DNA of 64,000 nt from Tragulus kanchil. Taxonomy: Eukaryota > Chordata > Mammalia > Artiodactyla > Tragulidae. The stretch spans positions 17,501,471-17,565,470 of the forward strand of contig JAIOJX010000027.1 of assembly GCA_022376925.1 (NCBI GenBank), written 5' to 3'. The notes under the pieces are model-generated. The model did not search any database. It was given only the letters and a program-made list of their open reading frames with translations, and was not told where the DNA came from. The translations under genes and the position numbers were made by a program. This document shows, piece by piece, positions 22,460 to 32,497 of this stretch (its first letter is position 1; each line of letters begins with the position of its first letter).

Positions 22460-22740
22460 TTTTTTTAATTATTTTTTTGGGGGTGGGCACTTCTATTGGT
22501 CTTTCATCTATTCATTTTCACCCATCTTTGTTCTTTGGCTTGTGTGGACCTCCCATCGCAGTGGCCTCTCTCGCCCCAGAGCACTGGCTCTGGGCACATG
22601 CGCTCCAGAGCTCCGGCTCAGTAGTTGGACACACCGGTCCAGCTGCTCCGCAGCACGTGGGATCTTCCCAGGCCAGGATTGAACCGTCGCTCCTTGCACT
22701 GCAAGGTGGTGTCTTTACCCACTGGACCACCAGGGAAGCC
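22460..22740 (-). mobile_element. CHR-type SINE with target-site duplication (D7 copy 2)
   Basis: Identical copy of 21371-21651, including its flanking duplications, at an offset of 1089. Confidence 0.92.
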
Positions 22741-23114
22741 CTTGCTGAAAGCTTTTTGAAAGATGAGCGTGTTTGTAGTCAGTTTGGTGAAGATTTACTG
22801 CGACTGGAAGGCAAACCTCAACCTGCCACTAACCCTGAGTTCTCTGTACAAAGTGGGAGAATAAGCTCTGTGGTTCATTTCCTGCTCCACTGTGCTCGAG
22901 TTGAGACACATTAGCACTCAAACCCTGATACAGCTTCCTGCATGGGATGGTGCCCCTGGGAGCCCGCCCTCAAGAGTTTCCTCTCCGCGTTCACATACAC
23001 AAGATCTTCGTTGAAATGGGAGGACTTATTTTTGTCCTTAGGAGGTATGTCACTTTATTAGTTCTGTATTTTCCGTTGCCATCGTCATGGATCTTTCTGA
23101 CTTTGGCCCTCATT

Positions 23115-23330
23115 TAGGTTCTGCTCTGCCCTCTGCCCGTCCTCTCCATCGTGTCAGATCCTTTGCAGCCTCGTGGACTGGACCCATTTGGGCACCTCTG
23201 TCTATGAGACTTCCGAGTCAGGAATACTGGGGTGGGTAGCCATTCCACTCACCAGGGGATCTTTCCAGCCCAGAGGCTGAACCTGTGTATCTGGCATTGG
23301 CAGGCTGATTCTTTACGACCACGGCAACCT
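23115..23330 (-). mobile_element. Bov-tA/Bov-A SINE, diverged
   Basis: 'ttgcagcctcgtggactgga', 'aatactggggtgggtagcca', 'ccaggggatctttccagccc' and 'ggcaggctgattctttacga' are diverged complements of the Bov-tA body and head. Confidence 0.8.
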
Positions 23331-23410
23331 CGTATATAAGTGTCCAAAGTCCAGAAATGTTGATCTCGTAGCTCTGGGATATGATCTAAGGATCCATCTA
23401 TATTATTATA

Positions 23411-23652
23411 TTTTTAAAATTTGGCCCCTTTTACTGATTTTTTATTCTATTTATTTCCATCCATCTTTATTCTTTGACCCGTGTGGGCCTCCCATTGCAT
23501 TGGCCTCTCCTGTAGCAGAGCACTGGGTCTGAGAGAGCACTGGCTCGCAACTGGACACACTGGGCCTGCTACTCTGTGGCACGTGGGATCTTCCTGGGCC
23601 AGGGGTCGGACTGGTGCCCCTTGCACTGTAAGGCAGACTCTCAGGGAAGCCC
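23411..23652 (-). mobile_element. CHR-type SINE, internally deleted (D8 copy 1)
   Basis: 'cctcccattgcattggcctc' and 'ccttgcactgtaaggcagac' belong to CHR, but parts of the middle and the usual 'cccactggaccacc' segment are missing. Short 'ctatatta' repeats flank it (about 23398 and 23656). Confidence 0.8.
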
Positions 23653-24028
23653 CACCTATATTAGTTTTTAAAAGCTCCCCATTTCATCTTGATCTGCAGT
23701 TGAGAATAAGGACACCAAAGTGGAGAAGATGTAGCTGACACCCTTCCTGTTTGTGATGACCACGCCTGCATTAGGTACTGTAGGGTGCTTGTTGTGTGAA
23801 GTAAAGTTGAATCCTCTAAGAAGTATGTAGTTTTCAATAGGCCCGTCTCCTCCTGGCCTGAGGGTCTCAGTTTCTAGAATAAAACATTCACTCTGTCTCT
23901 CAGTCGACAAACTTGCAATGAAAACTGATTTCTTTTAGTTCTGAATCATTTAGATAGGTTTTCCATTATGCCTTACCAAGAGCAGTTTTAGTCTTTGCTT
24001 TTTTAAAGAAATGACTTCAATTAGCATA
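23653..24028. other. Unassigned sequence (repeated at 24754-25129)
   Basis: No recognised repeat. The minus-strand open frame at 23668-23910 (80 codons) has no domain resemblance. Confidence 0.5.
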
Positions 24029-24180
24029 GCCAGGCTCCTCTATCTATGGGATTTCCCAGGCAAGAATACTGGAGTGGGTTGCCATTTCCTTCTCCAGGGG
24101 ATCTTCCCACCCAGGGATCGAACCTGAGTTGCTTGCATTGGCAAGCAAAGTCTTTACCACTGAGCCACCTGGGAAGCCCA
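24029..24180 (-). mobile_element. Bov-tA SINE, partial (D8 copy 1)
   Basis: 'gccaggctcctctatctatg', 'ggcaagaatactggagtggg', 'ttgccatttccttctccagg' and 'ctgagccacctgggaagccc'. The middle matches the family consensus well. Confidence 0.9.
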
Positions 24181-24511
24181 AAGTCTGCTTACCTCTCCCT
24201 ATTCTTTATTTTTCTTAGACTTTTTTTTTTTTTTTTTTGCAGAATATATATTAAGGAGACATTTGTGAAAGCAAGAAGGTGATTAATTCTGCAAATCAAC
24301 TAAAGTTAAGATGCAGTGCAATTCATGCTGATGTGGGGAAAGCAAAAGTTTCGAATGCCAAGGATCTTGCCTGATTGTGTTAGAAAATTAAAACCAAACC
24401 TTAGATATTTGGAAATGGTTTGATTAGAGACAGGTGAAAGGGTTTGGTTATTCTCGGTGCTTTGTGGCTTTCGGGTTGAGTCTCTGATGGCCAGCGCGTG
24501 TTCAGACGGCG

Positions 24512-24753
24512 TATTTAAAATTTGGCCCCTTTTACTGATTTTTTATTCTATTTATTTCCATCCATCTTTATTCTTTGACCCGTGTGGGCCTCCCATTGCA
24601 TTGGCCTCTCCTGTAGCAGAGCACTGGGTCTGAGAGAGCACTGGCTCGCAACTGGACACACTGGGCCTGCTACTCTGTGGCACGTGGGATCTTCCTGGGC
24701 CAGGGGTCGGACTGGTGCCCCTTGCACTGTAAGGCAGACTCTCAGGGAAGCCC
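24512..24753 (-). mobile_element. CHR-type SINE, internally deleted (D8 copy 2)
   Basis: Copy of 23411-23652. The left flank here differs because the D8 junction falls exactly at the SINE's left edge. Confidence 0.8.
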
Positions 24754-25129
24754 CACCTATATTAGTTTTTAAAAGCTCCCCATTTCATCTTGATCTGCAG
24801 TTGAGAATAAGGACACCAAAGTGGAGAAGATGTAGCTGACACCCTTCCTGTTTGTGATGACCACGCCTGCATTAGGTACTGTAGGGTGCTTGTTGTGTGA
24901 AGTAAAGTTGAATCCTCTAAGAAGTATGTAGTTTTCAATAGGCCCGTCTCCTCCTGGCCTGAGGGTCTCAGTTTCTAGAATAAAACATTCACTCTGTCTC
25001 TCAGTCGACAAACTTGCAATGAAAACTGATTTCTTTTAGTTCTGAATCATTTAGATAGGTTTTCCATTATGCCTTACCAAGAGCAGTTTTAGTCTTTGCT
25101 TTTTTAAAGAAATGACTTCAATTAGCATA

Positions 25130-25281
25130 GCCAGGCTCCTCTATCTATGGGATTTCCCAGGCAAGAATTCTGGAGTGGGTTGTCAGTTTCTTTTCGAGGG
25201 GATCTTCCCACCCAGGGATCGAACCTGAGTTGCTTGCATTGGCAAGCAAAGTCTTTACCACTGAGCCACCTGGGAAGCCCA
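25130..25281 (-). mobile_element. Bov-tA SINE, partial (D8 copy 2)
   Basis: Copy of 24029-24180 with about six substitutions packed in 25162-25206 ('ttgtcagtttcttttcgagg' in place of 'ttgccatttccttctccagg'), while flanks are identical. Confidence 0.9.
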
Positions 25282-25950
25282 AAGTCTGCTTACCTCTCCC
25301 TATTCTTTATTTTTCTTAGACTTTTTTTTTTTTTTTTTTGCAGAATATATATTAAGGAGACATTTGTGAAAGCAAGAAGGTGATTAATTCTGCAAATCAA
25401 CTAAAGTTAAGATGCAGTGCAATTCATGCTGATGTGGGGAAAGCAAAAGTTTCGAATGCCAAGGATCTTGCCTGATTGTGTTAGAAAATTAAAACCAAAC
25501 CTTAGATATTTGGAAATGGTTTGATTAGAGACAGGTGAAAGGGTTTGGTTATTCTCGGTGCTTTGTGGCTTTCGGGTTGAGTCTCTGATGGCCAGCGCGT
25601 GTTCAGACGGCGTATTTCAGGATGCTGTGAGAGCCAAGTCTGTGCTTTGTCTAAGCAGAGACATGGCTTCAGATGTTGGGAACGAAGGGTAAGGTCACAC
25701 GATGTGTTCTCCAAGTGCAAAGATGCTGATTTGATTTCGGATTCCTGACAGTTCTGTGGATTCTCTTCAGTTTGCTCGGCCGCAAGACAGAGATAATTAA
25801 AATGATTAGTTTTTCATTATGTTCACATCATCTCTCTCTGCCTTTTTGGCTGGCTCTGAAGGGCGTGATCTTCACCTTTGTCCTCAGCTGACTTTCATTG
25901 TGTGCCGTTTTCCTTAGTTTGCACGATGTTTACAATATTTTAAGGTTGCT
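25282..25950. other. Unassigned sequence
   Basis: Begins with a T-run (25322-25339); its first ~330 bases duplicate 24181-24516. No recognised repeat or convincing open frame. Confidence 0.5.
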
Positions 25951-25954
25951 TTTC

Positions 25955-26050
25955 TATAGAGGTTATTATGGAATATCGAGTAGAGTTCGCTGTGCTATAC
26001 AATAGGTCCTTGTGGATTATCTGTTTTATGCACGGTTATGTATATGTACG
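25955..26050 (-). mobile_element. L1 3'-UTR fragment
   Basis: 'tatagaggttattatggaat' then 'gctgtgctatacaataggtc' and 'cttgtggattatctgtttta' are typical minus-strand artiodactyl L1 3' UTR. Confidence 0.8.
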
Positions 26051-26057
26051 TATACGT

Positions 26058-26130
26058 ACAACAGAAGCACTTTGCTGAAACCAAGACAACATTGTAAACC
26101 AGCTATACCCCAATATAAAATTTAATTTAA
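26058..26130 (+). mobile_element. L1 3' terminal fragment (D9 copy 1)
   Basis: 'agcactttgctgaaaccaag', 'acaacattgtaaaccagcta' and 'taccccaatataaaattta' follow the sense-strand L1 3' end. Opposite orientation to the L1 piece ending at 26050. A degraded copy is at 27151-27215. Confidence 0.75.
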
Positions 26131-26330
26131 AAAATTTAGGGTATAGTACACTTTAAAATTTTATTTAGTTGCACAGTTCCTTAGACAAAAGCGACCTACT
26201 CTACATTATCCCATTTCCTTCCAAATGAAAGGAAATTTGAAGTCCGTGGAAAGCAGATGGACCCCATTGCTCTAACTGTAGGGTTAAAGGAAGCCACAGG
26301 GTCTCTGAAATGGACACAGACTTTTAAGAT

Positions 26331-26466
26331 TTTTTTTAATGTGGACCATTTTCCGTTTTACAGTTTGGCTTTTTGGACAGGAGTCTTAGTTCCCTGATCA
26401 TGGATCAAACCCTTGACCCCTGCGTGGAAGGCCTAAGTCTTAACCACGGGACCCCAGGGAAGTCCC
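26331..26466 (-). mobile_element. CHR-type SINE, short form (D9 copy 1)
   Basis: 'aggagtcttagttccctgat', 'catggatcaaacccttgacc' and 'taaccacgggaccccaggga' are complements of the CHR short-form body and head. Confidence 0.85.
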
Positions 26467-26743
26467 AGGACCCATCCCATTCTTGCAGGTCGACAGGTGT
26501 GAAATAGAGACCGCAGGTTCTGTGCACGCGTGTCTTGGAGCGTTCATGAGCTCCGGCCAGGTGGTGGGGTGTTACTTTTCTTGGATATGCTTAAGTCTTT
26601 CATAGTCACCGACACACTTCCTCGGTTAGATCTACGATGGTAAAAACTGGTGATTTCTTCCACTTTATCAAAACTCTTCTTTACTCAACACACTGGTATG
26701 CCCCTGCTTATTTTCATTCTAATTACAAACCTGTTTTCTTCAG

Positions 26744-27002
26744 GGGTTTCCCTGGTGCTCCAGTGGGCAAGGACACCGCCTTGCAGTGCAAGGGGCACTG
26801 GTTCGATCTCTGGCCTGGGAGGATTCCACGTGCCGTGGAGCGGCTGGACCGGTGTGCCCAATTACCGAGCCAGAGCTCTGGGGCACATGTGCCCAGAACT
26901 GGTGCTCTGAAGAGAGGCCACTGCGATGGGAGGCCCACACAGGCCAAAGAACAAAGACAAATAAATGAAAGATCAATAGAAGTGGCCAAAACAAACAAAA
27001 AA
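26744..27002 (+). mobile_element. CHR-type SINE, full length, with target-site duplication (copy 1 of 3)
   Basis: Head 'gggtttccctggtgctccag', B-box-like 'ggttcgatctctgg', body 'gaggccactgcgatgggagg' and an A-rich tail 'aaaacaaacaaaaaaaaccc'. Flanked by 'cctgttttcttcag' (to 26743) and 'cctgttttattcag' (from 27006), one mismatch. Confidence 0.92.
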
Positions 27003-27413
27003 AACCCTGTTTTATTCAGAACAAAATAATTCAGTTCATGATGGGAAGATGAGACTGTTTTAACACTAGACAGAAGCTGGTCAGACATGTGCAAAAACGG
27101 CATTGGGAAGGATTTTAGACTGCTTTTAACACTTTGATATGTACGTATCGACAACAGAAGCACTTTGCTGAAACCAAGACAACATTGTATACCCCAATAT
27201 AAAATTTAATTTAAAAATTTAGGGTATAGTACACTTTAAAATTTTATTTAGTTGCACAGTTCCTTAGACAAAAGCGACCTACTCTACATTATCCCATTTC
27301 CTTCCAAATGAAAGGAAATTTGAAGTCCGTGGAAAGCAGATGGACCCCATTGCTCTAACTGTAGGGTTAAAGGAAGCCACAGGGTCTCTGAAATGGACAC
27401 AGACTTTTAAGAT

Positions 27414-27549
27414 TTTTTTTAATGTGGACCATTTTCCGTTTTACAGTTTGGCTTTTTGGACAGGAGTCTTAGTTCCCTGATCATGGATCAAACCCTTGAC
27501 CCCTGCGTGGAAGGCCTAAGTCTTAACCACGGGACCCCAGGGAAGTCCC
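27414..27549 (-). mobile_element. CHR-type SINE, short form (D9 copy 2)
   Basis: Identical copy of 26331-26466 carried by D9. Confidence 0.85.
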
Positions 27550-27826
27550 AGGACCCATCCCATTCTTGCAGGTCGACAGGTGTGAAATAGAGACCGCAGG
27601 TTCTGTGCACGCGTGTCTTGGAGCGTTCATGAGCTCCGGCCAGGTGGTGGGGTGTTACTTTTCTTGGATATGCTTAAGTCTTTCATAGTCACCGACACAC
27701 TTCCTCGGTTAGATCTACGATGGTAAAAACTGGTGATTTCTTCCACTTTATCAAAACTCTTCTTTACTCAACACACTGGTATGCCCCTGCTTATTTTCAT
27801 TCTAATTACAAACCTGTTTTCTTCAG

Positions 27827-28085
27827 GGGTTTCCCTGGTGCTCCAGTGGGCAAGGACACCGCCTTGCAGTGCAAGGGGCACTGGTTCGATCTCTGGCCTG
27901 GGAGGATTCCACGTGCCGTGGAGCGGCTGGACCGGTGTGCCCAATTACCGAGCCAGAGCTCTGGGGCACATGTGCCCAGAACTGGTGCTCTGAAGAGAGG
28001 CCACTGCGATGGGAGGCCCACACAGGCCAAAGAACAAAGACAAATAAATGAAAGATCAATAGAAGTGGCCAAAACAAACAAAAAA
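27827..28085 (+). mobile_element. CHR-type SINE (copy 2 of 3)
   Basis: Same SINE as 26744, with both flanking duplications, carried by D9. Confidence 0.92.
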
Positions 28086-28784
28086 AACCCTGTTTTATTC
28101 AGAACAAAATAATTCAGTTCATGATGGGAAGATGAGACTCGTTTTAACACTAGACAGAAGCTGGTCAGACATGTGCTGAAAGGAAAATCAGGGACATTTA
28201 GGGGTGACCTAGTTGCATTTTGCTAGATCTCCTGCACCTAGTCTGTCAGTCTGTGACCTGAGACATTTTCTGAGACTTTAGTGATCCACGGGCTTTTACT
28301 TGTGATGACTCATGGTCAAGTCTGCTGATCTTCAGCGAGTGTGTGAACCTGCTGAGGGAAAGTCCCCACAGCCCTGCTTTCCACTCCCCCCGTTTTCCTT
28401 GACTTGTTTACTTGCTTGTGATTGCCGTCACTTGATTGTCCAGCTCTGTCCTGACACGTGTGCGTGTTGCCGTGGTTATGAGGAGGATGGGAAAGGAGCA
28501 CAGGGAGCTCGGTTTTGTCTGCGACCAGGACTGTAATCTCGCGGCCGCCTTTGGAGACCGTAGAAGAAGCATGAGCGGGGCTCTCTTCTGAGTTCGGCCG
28601 GGGCTGGTGTTTAGATGGGAAAAGATGTGCAAATGCAACTGAGATCCACAGTCCACATTTTTGTTAATATCTGTTAAGTTGTAGAATAGGTACTTGGCAG
28701 ATGCAGAAAAAAATTAACTTCGTGTTTATTTCCTCAGCATTTCACATGATTTGTAAGGACTAAAACACTAGACTAAGTTCTTTT
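28086..28784. other. Unassigned sequence (repeated at 29166-29864)
   Basis: Includes a small CpG-bearing stretch with a NotI site ('gcggccgc' at 28541 and 29621) but no CpG island. Open frames of 61-82 codons overlap on both strands without domain resemblance. Confidence 0.5.
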
Positions 28785-28870
28785 TTAAAAAATCTTTTTA
28801 TTGAAGTATACTTTCTTAACAACATTGTGTTAGTTTCTGTGGTACAGCAAAGTGAATCAGATATCTTTAA
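28785..28870 (-). mobile_element. L1 3'-UTR fragment (D10 copy 1)
   Basis: 'tttattgaagtatactttct', 'acattgtgttagtttctgtg' and 'gtacagcaaagtgaatcaga' are the complement of the L1 3' end. A copy lies at 29865-29951. Confidence 0.85.
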
Positions 28871-28906
28871 AAGTTAAGCATATCTCCAGGGATCTTCCTG
28901 ACCCAG

Positions 28907-29165
28907 GGGTTTCCCTGGTGCTCCAGTGGGCAAGGACACCGCCTTGCAGTGCAAGGGGCACTGGTTCGATCTCTGGCCTGGGAGGATTCCACGTGCCGTG
29001 GAGCGGCTGGACCGGTGTGCCCAATTACCGAGCCAGAGCTCTGGGGCACATGTGCCCAGAACTGGTGCTCTGAAGAGAGGCCACTGCGATGGGAGGCCCA
29101 CACAGGCCAAAGAACAAAGACAAATAAATGAAAGATCAATAGAAGTGGCCAAAACAAACAAAAAA
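28907..29165 (+). mobile_element. CHR-type SINE (copy 3 of 3)
   Basis: Same SINE carried by D10. Its left flank is replaced by a Bov-tA end, so the left target-site duplication is missing while the right one ('cctgttttattcag') is intact. That marks the D10 junction as secondary to the insertion. Confidence 0.92.
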
Positions 29166-29864
29166 AACCCTGTTTTATTCAGAACAAAATAATTCAGTTC
29201 ATGATGGGAAGATGAGACTCGTTTTAACACTAGACAGAAGCTGGTCAGACATGTGCTGAAAGGAAAATCAGGGACATTTAGGGGTGACCTAGTTGCATTT
29301 TGCTAGATCTCCTGCACCTAGTCTGTCAGTCTGTGACCTGAGACATTTTCTGAGACTTTAGTGATCCACGGGCTTTTACTTGTGATGACTCATGGTCAAG
29401 TCTGCTGATCTTCAGCGAGTGTGTGAACCTGCTGAGGGAAAGTCCCCACAGCCCTGCTTTCCACTCCCCCCGTTTTCCTTGACTTGTTTACTTGCTTGTG
29501 ATTGCCGTCACTTGATTGTCCAGCTCTGTCCTGACACGTGTGCGTGTTGCCGTGGTTATGAGGAGGATGGGAAAGGAGCACAGGGAGCTCGGTTTTGTCT
29601 GCGACCAGGACTGTAATCTCGCGGCCGCCTTTGGAGACCGTAGAAGAAGCATGAGCGGGGCTCTCTTCTGAGTTCGGCCGGGGCTGGTGTTTAGATGGGA
29701 AAAGATGTGCAAATGCAACTGAGATCCACAGTCCACATTTTTGTTAATATCTGTTAAGTTGTAGAATAGGTACTTGGCAGATGCAGAAAAAAATTAACTT
29801 CGTGTTTATTTCCTCAGCATTTCACATGATTTGTAAGGACTAAAACACTAGACTAAGTTCTTTT

Positions 29865-29951
29865 TAAACAATCTTTTTTATTGAAGTATACTTTCTTAAC
29901 AACATTGTGTTAGTTTCTGTGGTACAGCAAAGTGAATCAGATATCTTTAAA
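29865..29951 (-). mobile_element. L1 3'-UTR fragment (D10 copy 2)
   Basis: Copy of 28785-28870 with small homopolymer differences (A and T runs). Confidence 0.85.
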
Positions 29952-29965
29952 AAGTTAAGCATATC

Positions 29966-30045
29966 TCCAGGGGATCTTCCTGACCCAGGGGTTAGACCTG
30001 TGTCTCTTACGACTTATTGCATTGGCAGGTGGGTTCTTTTCCACG
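29966..30045 (-). mobile_element. Bov-tA SINE fragment
   Basis: 'tctccaggggatcttcctga', 'cccaggggttagacctgtgt' and 'ttgcattggcaggtgggttc' are the complement of Bov-tA. The D10 copy 1 break lies inside this element at 28903-28911. Confidence 0.8.
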
Positions 30046-31083
30046 AGCACGAAGCTCAGAGGGGCTGTGTGCAATGTTTAAAGCATGTCTGCAGCTCATG
30101 GTAAGAGGCAGTGGGAGGCGTACAGAGTCTTGATCCAGTTAAAGCTGATGGACATCAGGCTTTCGAAGTGAAAGGTTGGTCATCCTGCCTGGGACATTTC
30201 CTTCCCATACTCTATGAAGTCAGGATTTCCAAGAAACATCTCCCCTTACAATCTGCATCTGCCTTCTCATCTGGCTCCCAGAGTTTGATGTTACGTGATG
30301 TAAACGGACAGTGACAATCCCATTTATCCACTGCACCCGAACCATCTCTTAGGCATCTGTTTGAAGGACTGACTCCCCAGCTCGGAGACAGCAGATCTGA
30401 AACAAGTTCATGGTATGTTTTCCGTCATTTCCAAGCGTACCAGTTCCGAGCAGACTAGAGGGGAGCAGGAGAGGCGTATGTGAGAATTTCCGGTCAGCCT
30501 GGAAGAGCAGTGCCTACGAACATCCGCACAGAGACGCTGGGCCTCCTCCAGGCATCTGTGGAGTAGCTTGCCCTTTTGACACTTGCCTGAAGTGGAAGGA
30601 AAACAGTAGCCTCATTCTCGTAGGTTCTGCCTGCAGATAGCTTATCAGGGGAGGCAACCCAACTGCCTTTGGGCGGTCCTGCACTCCTGGAGGTGGGGCG
30701 ATGGGTGAACTCTTGACGCCTTTTTCGAAGCTTTATCAAAAGAATTTAAGAAGCTGGTTTAGTGCACTCAGCGCTCTTTTTTGTTTTAAACTATATTTGC
30801 AACTTTTTTCTTTTCTTCAGTTACATTTAATGGTTTCAGTCCAGCATTTTTATGGCAGCTGTCCTCTGCATAGACCCCATCCATGTTCTACCATGTAAGG
30901 GAATGGCTGTCACAGGTGATCCTCTTATTAACAGCAAATAGTTAAGGCAGAAAAATCATTTGCGTGTCTGCCTATATGCAGTATATCAACACTCCTGCAA
31001 TCTCTATGATTTCAACTTAATACAGATTTTGGAGAGGGAAAAAAGAAGCAAGTAAATTTCTTCCTAAAGTCATGATCATTTTT
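30046..31083. other. Unassigned non-coding sequence
   Basis: About 1 kb, not duplicated, with no recognised repeat. Several open frames of 65-81 codons on both strands show no domain. Confidence 0.5.
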
Positions 31084-31130
31084 TAAATTTTACTTTTTAC
31101 TTTCACAGAGTTTTGTTGTTTACAGATATA
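31084..31130 (-). mobile_element. L1 3'-end scrap
   Basis: 'cacagagttttgttgtttac' after a T-rich run resembles the L1 fragment at 2855. Confidence 0.45.
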
Positions 31131-31162
31131 AGTCATGATCTTTTTGAGTTTTCTAAAAGTGT

Positions 31163-31390
31163 GCGTGTGTTCATATGCTAAGTTGCTTCAGTCGTGTCCA
31201 GCTCTTTGTGACCCCATGGACTGTAACCCATAAAGCTCCTCTGTCTGTGGGATTTTCCAGGCAAGAATACTGGAGTGGGCTGTCATTTTGTCATCCATGG
31301 GATCTTCCCCATCCAGGGATCGAATCCGTGTCTCCTGAGTCTTCTGCCTTGGCTGGCGGATTCTTTACCACCAAGCCACCTGTGAAGCTT
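31163..31390 (-). mobile_element. Bov-tA SINE
   Basis: 'gctaagttgcttcagtcgtg', 'gtgaccccatggactgtaac', 'ggcaagaatactggagtggg' and 'tctttaccaccaagccacct' are complements of the full Bov-tA. Confidence 0.9.
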
Positions 31391-32243
31391 ACTCAAAGTA
31401 TAGTCCGTTGCAAGTCTTTGAATCTCACAGGCAACCCGTGACCCAACACAAAACAACTAGTACTATTGAAAGCCCCATGATAAGTTTTCACAAGAGTTTT
31501 TCTTCATGAAATGCTTAAAGAATTATGAAACTATGTCAACAGGGTTGTGCTAGCTGGTAAAGCCATTTTCTGTTATTTAATTCACTTTAAAGTGGCTCAA
31601 GAACTGGATGGCTTTATGGTTTTGAAGCGTCCTTCAGCCCAGAACACCAAAATAGCCACAGGGGTCCTGTGCGGGGCCTGCCACTACGTAAAACCCAGAT
31701 CTGAGTCATCTGTGGGAACCTGAACTTTCTCTGGGAATCCACCAACGTCTGATTTCTGTATATGGACATGCTAAAAGGGATAATTAGATTTAGTTCTTAT
31801 TTCATCTCATTTCCTTACTTTCCACACTTCCTAAACTCCTGCAATCAAAATACCATACTTCTGAATCTCTTTATGTTTTCTTTCTGTCTTCTACAGTGGC
31901 CAGGGATGTCGTTTTGTTTTGCTTTAAGAGACTTTCACAACGTGTTTTTCCATGCCCAGGATTTACTGATTTTTTTAAAGGTGGCAGCCAGCCCACTCTT
32001 TGCCATGGCCACTGCTGGGCACAGCTGAATTTGAGCAGTCTGACTCACTATCAGAGGACTGCCTTTCTGTTTATTTATTCCTCCTACTAACCTTTGAGTG
32101 TATATGAAAAGGAAAATCAGTACATAGTGTTTTCTCTGCCTCATTCACTAATTAACTTCCTGCTCCTAATATACTATCATACATTGGTCACAGAGAAATC
32201 TCACTCCTAGCAAGATCATAGATATTTTATAGAAAGTACTGGC
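31391..32243. other. Unassigned sequence (last ~210 bases repeated at 33141-33353)
   Basis: No recognised repeat; an 88-codon hydrophobic frame (31762-32028) has no domain and is not called. Confidence 0.5.
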
Positions 32244-32310
32244 GTTTTTTTCTGTTGGTTTGTTTGTTTTGGGCTGCATTGCAAGATGTGTGGGATCTTA
32301 GTTCCCTGCG
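32244..32310 (-). mobile_element. CHR SINE 3' end, part of a chimeric SINE (D11 copy 1)
   Basis: T-rich left edge, then 'tttgggctgcattgcaagat' and 'gtgggatcttagttccctgc' are the complement of the CHR short-form 3' end. It breaks off mid-element and is fused directly to a Bov-tA. Confidence 0.75.
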
Positions 32311-32497
32311 TGCATGCACAAGCACGGACGACCCCGTGGACCGTAACCCTCCAGGCTCCTCTATCCATGGGATTCCCCAGGCAAGAATACTGGAGTGGGT
32401 ATTTCCTCCTCCAGGGGATCTTCTCACCCCAGGGATCAAGCCCACGTCTCCTGCATTGGCAGGCGGGCCCTTGACCACTGCACCACCTGGGAGGCCC
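32311..32497 (-). mobile_element. Bov-tA SINE, head and body, part of a chimeric SINE (D11 copy 1)
   Basis: 'gaccccgtggaccgtaaccc', 'ggcaagaatactggagtggg' and 'accacctgggaggccc' are complements of Bov-tA. It has no Bov-A 3' tail of its own; the CHR 3' end occupies that position. Confidence 0.9.

Larger units (their letters stand above)
20876..23022. repeat. D7: 1089-bp direct duplication
   Basis: 20876-21933 recurs at 21965-23022 at a constant offset of 1089 and appears identical, including a complete CHR SINE with its target-site duplications. The 31 bases at 21934-21964 are the only non-shared sequence between the copies. Confidence 0.95.
23411..25617. repeat. D8: 1101-bp direct duplication
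   Basis: 23411-24516 recurs at 24512-25617. The copies overlap by a few bases ('tattt') at the junction. They are identical except inside a Bov-tA SINE, where about six substitutions fall within 40 bases (24061-24105 against 25162-25206). Confidence 0.95.
26042..28176. repeat. D9: ~1083-bp direct duplication
   Basis: 26042-27092 recurs at 27138-28176. The offset falls from 1093 to 1083 within the first ~60 bases of copy 2 because a ten-base stretch of copy 1 ('aaccagctat') is missing. Copy 1 starts at a perfect 16-bp palindrome (26045-26060) that is broken in copy 2. Carries two CHR SINEs of opposite orientation. Confidence 0.95.
27824..29993. repeat. D10: 1080-bp direct duplication, chained to D9
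   Basis: 27824-28911 recurs at 28904-29993. The junction shows 8-bp microhomology ('caggggtt'), shared by a Bov-tA end and the left flank of a CHR SINE. Because D10 starts inside D9, the plus-strand CHR SINE is present three times (26744, 27827, 28907). Confidence 0.95.

Noticed and set aside
26045..26060. Perfect 16-bp palindrome as a possible protein-binding site
   Set aside because: It is a TA/CG-alternating run within an L1 3'-UTR tail and is broken in the D9 copy; no reason to call it functional.
26744..27002. tRNA-Glu gene suggested by promoter-box-like heads (here and in every CHR and Bov-tA)
   Set aside because: These are SINE heads attached to SINE bodies and A-rich tails; they do not form an intact cloverleaf gene.
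28541..28600. CpG-rich patch with a NotI site
   Set aside because: Only tens of bases long with few CpGs; far below island size, and no promoter features seen.
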